Positions 5,902 through 9,365 of a DNA stretch of 9,365 bases are shown one piece after another; positions within the stretch are counted from its first letter, which is position 1; every line of letters starts with the position of its first letter. Both the position numbers and the translations under genes were made by a program. The DNA is from Flavobacteriales bacterium. GTDB taxonomy: Bacteria > Bacteroidota > Bacteroidia > Flavobacteriales_D > Crocinitomicaceae. Below the pieces are notes generated by a model, which was given only the letters and a program-made list of their open reading frames with translations, searched no databases and was not told the origin of the DNA. The stretch lies in assembly GCA_009926905.1 (NCBI GenBank), contig RFNX01000480.1, positions 1 to 9,365 of the forward strand, given 5' to 3'.

Positions 5902-6680
5902 TTAAATCGCTCTAATTGAAACAACTCCACCGCATTCTTAGACGTAATCTCAGCAATCGTGTCAACTGAAACATGGTAAATATCCGATAATTTCTCAGCG
6001 ACGTATTTCACGTATTCACTTTCGTTTCTTTTTCCACGAAAAGGCATAGGTGTTAAATAAGGTGCGTCGGTTTCTATGACTAAATGTTCCAAGTCGATTT
6101 TCTTAAGCAGTTCGGCTAAATGTGAATTTTTATACGTCACCACGCCACCGATTCCAAGTTTAAATCCTCCGTATTTCAAGATGTGACGTGCAATTTGTTC
6201 ATGACCTGTGAAACAATGGAAAACACCTTTCAAAGATGCGTCGTTCATATCGTCCAAAATTTCTAAGATTTCAGGAAAAGCTTCTCGCGCATGAATGGCA
6301 ATCGGTAAACCCAATTCTTTCGCCCAAGAAACTTGTCGTCTGAAAGCAATTTTTTGAGCATCGATAAAGGTTTTGTCCCAATATAAATCCATTCCAATTT
6401 CGCCAACAGCACAGTACAATTTTGGATTTTCGAACAGTTTTTTTTCCATCAAATCCAATTGTTGCTCCCAATCTTCTTTCACATAAGCAGGATGCAAACC
6501 CATCATTTGGATGCAATTTGAATGCGTTGCTGCAAGCGCTTCCATTTTCGGAATGCTTTCTACGTCGATGTTTGGAAGTAATAAATAGTTTACTTTGGCG
6601 TCGGTCGCTCGTTGAATCATTTCACTTCGGTCAGTGTCAAATTCTTCGGCGTATAAGTGTGCGTGAGTGTCGATTAACAT
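5895..6680 (-). CDS. tatD: TatD family metal-dependent hydrolase / DNase
   Basis: Amidohydrolase-superfamily TIM-barrel protein of 261 residues, the usual TatD length. Metal and catalytic residues are all visible: HxH (His6, His8) in DTHAHLY, Glu94 in VGEIGMD, His130 in AIHAREA, His155 in FHCFTG, Asp205 in ETDAPYLTP. GLHP (61-64) is also typical. Family members act as cytoplasmic 3'-5' exonucleases on DNA, with proposed roles in DNA repair or breakdown; the E. coli TatD/YcfH group includes YcfH-like paralogues, and which this is cannot be told. Its ATG overlaps the stop of the upstream outer-membrane protein gene as TAATG, and its stop is 3 nt before the duplicated ansA start. It is therefore in the galE operon. 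Confidence 0.94.
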   Translation of the reverse strand: MLIDTHAHLYAEEFDTDRSEMIQRATDAKVNYLLLPNIDVESIPKMEALAATHSNCIQMMGLHPAYVKEDWEQQLDLMEKKLFENPKLYCAVGEIGMDLYWDKTFIDAQKIAFRRQVSWAKELGLPIAIHAREAFPEILEILDDMNDASLKGVFHCFTGHEQIARHILKYGGFKLGIGGVVTYKNSHLAELLKKIDLEHLVIETDAPYLTPMPFRGKRNESEYVKYVAEKLSDIYHVSVDTIAEITSKNAVELFQLERFKI

Positions 6681-7408
6681 TAAAAAAGAGATAAGCTTAA
6701 ACCAAACTGAATGGGATGGATTTTGGTGCTTTCGGCATTATGAAACAATGGACTCAATTGATACGAACCAAAAAGTGCTAAGTTTCTAAATCCAAAGCGA
6801 AAATGAACGCCATAACTCAACAGGTTTCTATCGTTGATGACATTTGTGAAATATGATTTTTTTCCATTCGTTTCTGTCATAAAAACTTGATGAACAAAAG
6901 GTTGAACACCAACATTCGCGCCAACAATGAACTTTAATCGATCCCATTTTTTAGAGGCAAAGCGCAATTCAAGTGGAATGTAAAACCGGTGCGAACGAAT
7001 GGAATTGTGCTGATAACCATCTAATTGTGTTTTATTTGCTAAAAGCACTGTATTTGAAGCAGATTCAGTGAGTTTTTTGTCCGTAATCACGTTTGAATAA
7101 CCGTAGGCAAAACCCCAACCAAAAGACACTGATTGATTTTTTTTAGAACGTACATCAAACATAAAATTCGTGTTGACACCCAACGAGTTCCATTTATTTT
7201 CAAACGGAGAAACGGCTCCAACCCAATCGTTATAAGTGAAATCAATAATCCAACGGTCGTATTTGCGATTATCGGCATCTTTCAATGGACGAAAACCAGT
7301 GAAATACCAGAAAAAACCAGGTCTGTGGCGTGATATTAAAGTAGAATCTCTTTGCGCAAACAGTGAATTTGCAAAAACTAAAAACAAGATGATTTTTACT
7401 GTTTTCAT
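6680..7408 (-). CDS. Outer-membrane beta-barrel protein of unknown function
   Basis: A 242-residue protein with an N-terminal signal peptide (MKTVKIILFLVFANSLFAQ, cleavage likely after Gln19 or the preceding Ala). The body has alternating polar and aromatic strands (for example SVSFGWGFAYGYSN, LKFIVGANVGVQPF, LSYGVHFRFGFRN) and a C-terminal Phe after LSLSL, as in BAM-assembled barrels. About eight strands seem possible. A start 25 codons further upstream (7483) is in frame, but ATG 7408 is chosen because it begins the signal peptide and forms an ATGA overlap with the galE stop. It resembles the broad Bacteroidota outer-membrane beta-barrel group, but I cannot assign a named family or substrate. 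Confidence 0.85.
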   Translation of the reverse strand: MKTVKIILFLVFANSLFAQRDSTLISRHRPGFFWYFTGFRPLKDADNRKYDRWIIDFTYNDWVGAVSPFENKWNSLGVNTNFMFDVRSKKNQSVSFGWGFAYGYSNVITDKKLTESASNTVLLANKTQLDGYQHNSIRSHRFYIPLELRFASKKWDRLKFIVGANVGVQPFVHQVFMTETNGKKSYFTNVINDRNLLSYGVHFRFGFRNLALFGSYQLSPLFHNAESTKIHPIQFGLSLSLF

Positions 7409-8427
7409 TTGGTTGCTGCTAACTTTTTTTCCCAATTCCACGCATCGTTTATGGCATCGTTTATTGATAATTTTGCTTCCCAACCCAAAATAGTTTTGGC
7501 TTTATTTGCATTAGCAAAAATTTCAGTTACGTCACCTTTTCTTTTAGGACCAAATTCCCAATTTATTTGAACACCTGTTTCGATGGTAAAAGCATTGATG
7601 ATTTCTAAAACACTTAAGCCTTTTCCTGTACCAATATTAATAGCTTCCAAAACACCGGATTTCGATTCTAAAAAAGAGATGGCTTTTACATGAGCTTCTG
7701 CTAAATCTATAACATGTATGTAATCACGAACACATGTACCATCTATAGTTGGATAATCGTTTCCAAAAACAATTAATTTTTCTTGTTTACCAATTGCAGT
7801 TTGCGTGATGTATGGCATTAAGTTATTTGGTTTGCCAATTGGAAATTCACCAATAAAAACGCTTTTGTGTGCACCTACTGGATTAAAATAGCGTAAAACT
7901 GCTATATTCAAACTTGGGTTAGCTTTAATCACATCTTCAATGATTTGTTCACTCATCCATTTTGTCCAACCGTAAGGAGAGTTAGGTGAATTTTTAGGAG
8001 TTTCTTCAATCATTTCTTTTATGCCTTTTGGCTCTCCATAAACGGTGCAAGAAGAAGAAAAAACCAAATTTTTTATTCTAAACTCAATCATATTATTCAA
8101 AATATTAATGAGTCCGAGTAAATTATTTTTGTAATATTTTAATGGTTCTTTTACAGACTCTCCCACAGCTTTGTATGCAGCAAAATGAATGACACCATGT
8201 ATTTCATAGCTTAAAAAAATTGATTTTAAAAAGTCATTATCGCAAACATCGCCTTCTAAGAGAATCGGTTCAAAACCCAAAATTTTATGAAGACCATTTA
8301 AAACACTTCGATTTGCATTTTCAAAATTATCCAAAATCAGCGGTATATAACCGTTCTCACTTAAAGAAACGACTGTATGTGAACCAATGTAACCCGCACC
8401 TCCTGTAACTAATACATATTTTGACAT
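7405..8427 (-). CDS. galE: UDP-glucose 4-epimerase
   Basis: Extended short-chain dehydrogenase of 340 residues that interconverts UDP-glucose and UDP-galactose with bound NAD+, feeding galactose use and surface polysaccharide synthesis. Visible marks: Rossmann GGAGYIGSH (9-17), Asp33-Asn34 in LDNFENA for NAD ribose, FSSSCTVYG (123-131) with catalytic Ser126, the YGWTK segment (152-156) with Tyr152 and Lys156, RYFNPVGAH (179-187) for UDP-sugar, and GTCVRDYIHV (230-239). All key residues are present. It is the first gene of the minus-strand operon, its TGA stop overlapping the next ATG (ATGA). UDP-GlcNAc activity cannot be excluded from sequence. Confidence 0.96.
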   Translation of the reverse strand: MSKYVLVTGGAGYIGSHTVVSLSENGYIPLILDNFENANRSVLNGLHKILGFEPILLEGDVCDNDFLKSIFLSYEIHGVIHFAAYKAVGESVKEPLKYYKNNLLGLINILNNMIEFRIKNLVFSSSCTVYGEPKGIKEMIEETPKNSPNSPYGWTKWMSEQIIEDVIKANPSLNIAVLRYFNPVGAHKSVFIGEFPIGKPNNLMPYITQTAIGKQEKLIVFGNDYPTIDGTCVRDYIHVIDLAEAHVKAISFLESKSGVLEAINIGTGKGLSVLEIINAFTIETGVQINWEFGPKRKGDVTEIFANANKAKTILGWEAKLSINDAINDAWNWEKKLAATK

Positions 8428-8431
8428 AATT

Positions 8432-8463
8432 CAAAGTTAGCCAAAATAGATTTACTGATTCAA
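8432..8463 (-). promoter_or_regulatory. Promoter of galE operon, giving a leaderless or near-leaderless mRNA
   Basis: On the minus strand, TTG (8463-8461), a 21-bp gap, then TAACTTTG (8439-8432) match the Bacteroidota promoter in both boxes. The -7 box ends only 4 nt before the galE ATG at 8427, so transcription should begin at or within about 2 nt of the start codon. The same TAACTTTG sequence is used by the toxin-antitoxin promoter. Confidence 0.6.
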
Positions 8464-8521
8464 TAATTTTTGGATTTACATTCTTTTATGAATTCAAAAC
8501 ATAATTCGCTTTCAATTGTTT

Positions 8522-8953
8522 ATGAAGAAATTAAAAGCCATTGATTTGAAAATTCTACTACTATTTTCGCTACTTTTTATCTTACCAGCCAAAACCTTTA
8601 ATCTTCAGATTGAAATCACTGGAATTCCAACTGACAAAGGAAATATGTATGTGGCAATTTATCGCAGCAAAGACGATTTTCCAGTTTACGGCAAGCAATT
8701 CAAGGGCAAAGTTGTGGATGCTAATGCGCCAAAAACGATTGTGGAATTTGAGAATTTACCTGAAGACGATTACGCCATTGCAATTTATCACGACGAAAAC
8801 AAAAACAATAAACTCGATAAAAATATGTTAGGTGTTCCAACAGAATGTTACGGTTTTTCAAACAATGCCAGAAGAACTTTTAGTGCACCGAGTTTTTCAG
8901 AAGCTAAATTCGAATTGAAATCGGATAAAAAAATTAAGATTACTGTTAAATAA
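8522..8953 (+). CDS. Secreted DUF2141 family protein
   Basis: A 143-residue protein with a signal peptide (KILLLFSLLFILPAKTF, 10-26) and one DUF2141 domain. The family signature is clear: YAIAIYHDENKN (84-95), LDKNMLGVP (99-107), and the ECYGFSNNAR run (108-117) followed by FSAPSF (120-125). The acidic DENKNNKLD loop resembles a calcium-type loop, but binding is not shown. Function of the family is unknown; members are periplasmic or exported beta-sandwich proteins common in Bacteroidota and Proteobacteria. The ATG at 8522 is preferred to a TTG two codons earlier because it starts the signal peptide with Met-Lys-Lys. It is divergent from galE with 94 bp between the start codons and is probably a single-gene unit. 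Confidence 0.9.
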   Translation: MKKLKAIDLKILLLFSLLFILPAKTFNLQIEITGIPTDKGNMYVAIYRSKDDFPVYGKQFKGKVVDANAPKTIVEFENLPEDDYAIAIYHDENKNNKLDKNMLGVPTECYGFSNNARRTFSAPSFSEAKFELKSDKKIKITVK

Positions 8954-8966
8954 ACGAATATGAATT

Positions 8967-8993
8967 AGCGAAAATTCTAAATTTTGCTGTTTT
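8967..8993 (+). terminator. Possible terminator after DUF2141 gene
   Basis: AGCgAAAATT (8967-8976) and AATTTTGCT (8980-8988) form a 9-bp stem with one bulged G and a 3-nt loop, followed by GTTTTG. It starts 14 nt after the stop codon. The stem is AT-rich and the T tract short, so it is a modest candidate. The rest of the gap to 9115 shows no gene or repeat that I can support. Confidence 0.45.
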
Positions 8994-9115
8994 GTCAATA
9001 GACAACTTTGGGATTTCTAATAGTTGATTTTTTACCACACACAAAAAAATAAATTTTACCATTAGAGGTTCGCTGCGACGAAAAGAAAATAGATAAGTTC
9101 TTAATGTTTCTAAAC

Positions 9116-9142
9116 AAAAAAGCGCCAAGTTTCCCCGACGCT
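9116..9142 (-). terminator. Intrinsic terminator of the T9SS cargo gene
   Basis: On the minus strand AGCGTCGG (9142-9135) and TTGGCGCT (9128-9121) pair into an 8-bp stem, including three G-T pairs, around the loop GGAAAC, followed directly by a run of T (9121-9116). It lies 27 nt after the stop codon of the gene at 9169-9365. This is the best terminator in the window. Confidence 0.8.
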
Positions 9143-9168
9143 TTCGCAAACTAAACTTTTAAATCTAT

Positions 9169-9365
9169 TTATTCTTTCACAAACTGTTTTGTAATTTGAT
9201 TTCCTTGGCTGCTCACTTTTACAAGGTACATTCCACGGCTTAAATCGCTCACATCAATTGTTTGATTCATTCCTTTTTCAGTTAAGATTGAAATCACTTT
9301 TCCGCTTAAGTCAGTAATCACAATTTGATCAATCGTTTGACTTGATGCAATTGTAACGGTGCTTG
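9169..9365 (-). CDS. C-terminus of a T9SS-secreted protein (type A sorting domain); 5' part outside window
   Basis: The last 64 residues of a longer protein. They follow the Por/type IX sorting-domain plan: IVITDLSGKVISIL (14-27), then TIDVSDLSRGMYLVKV (35-50), ending TKQFVKE. In family terms this is the V.IYD..GK.V ... IDVS.L..G.Y.V.V ... .K..K. pattern. Such domains direct passage through the type IX translocon and are usually cleaved with attachment to the cell surface or release. The function lies in the missing N-terminal part. The reading frame runs off the right edge of the window, and a strong terminator follows the stop. Confidence 0.93.
   Translation of the reverse strand, partial: STVTIASSQTIDQIVITDLSGKVISILTEKGMNQTIDVSDLSRGMYLVKVSSQGNQITKQFVKE

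Noticed and set aside
7409..7483. Upstream in-frame start giving a 267-residue outer-membrane protein
   Set aside because: It would put 25 charged residues before the signal peptide and extend the overlap with galE; the ATG at 7408 gives a clean signal peptide and an ATGA junction.
8946..9149. Minus-strand open frame of 67 codons between the DUF2141 gene and the sorting-domain gene
   Set aside because: Its sequence is not protein-like, it overlaps the end of DUF2141, and it contains the terminator hairpin of the neighbouring gene.
1..9365. CRISPR arrays, tRNA or rRNA genes, riboswitches
   Set aside because: I saw no regularly spaced repeats, no tRNA cloverleaf and no rRNA segment, and all gaps between genes are shorter than 300 bases.

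Overview
The window looks like a chromosomal segment of a Bacteroidota bacterium, probably Flavobacteriales. The DNA is AT-rich. Candidate promoters fit the Bacteroidota pattern (TTG, about 20 bp, TAnnTTTG). The last gene ends in a type IX secretion C-terminal sorting domain, and a DUF2141 lipocalin-like secreted protein is present. Genus is not determinable by eye; a Fluviicola/Crocinitomicaceae-like organism is only a guess.

Layout: (1) 1-1252 is the 3' part of a DNA cytosine-5 methyltransferase gene, AT-richer than everything after it and so probably accessory. (2) 1319-3957 holds two divergent housekeeping PLP-enzyme genes, hemL (tetrapyrrole synthesis) on the minus strand and kynU (kynurenine/NAD pathway) on the plus strand, with 50 bp between them. 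(3) 4063-8427 is a minus-strand gene line that reads galE -> outer-membrane protein -> tatD -> ansA. The first three genes are joined by ATGA and TAATG overlaps and have a strong-looking, nearly leaderless promoter in front of galE. (4) Between tatD and ansA, on the opposite strand, sits a small RelE/ParE-type toxin-antitoxin operon (5283-5814) with its own promoter and two inverted repeats that look like operators. (5) 8522-8953 is a secreted DUF2141 protein on the plus strand. (6) 9169-9365 is the C-terminus of a secreted T9SS cargo protein on the minus strand, with a clear intrinsic terminator.

The most interesting point is the tatD/ansA junction. The start of ansA (start codon, about 18 codons, and a few bases upstream) is present twice as a direct repeat, 809 bp apart, on either side of the toxin-antitoxin operon. 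The copy next to tatD lies 3 nt after the tatD stop, as expected of the original operon junction, but it is a dead fragment with a stop at codon 14. The other copy is the start of the intact ansA. I infer that the toxin-antitoxin cassette entered exactly at the 5' end of ansA, with duplication or replacement of the ansA start so that the host gene stayed whole. No transposase or integrase is visible, so the mechanism is open.
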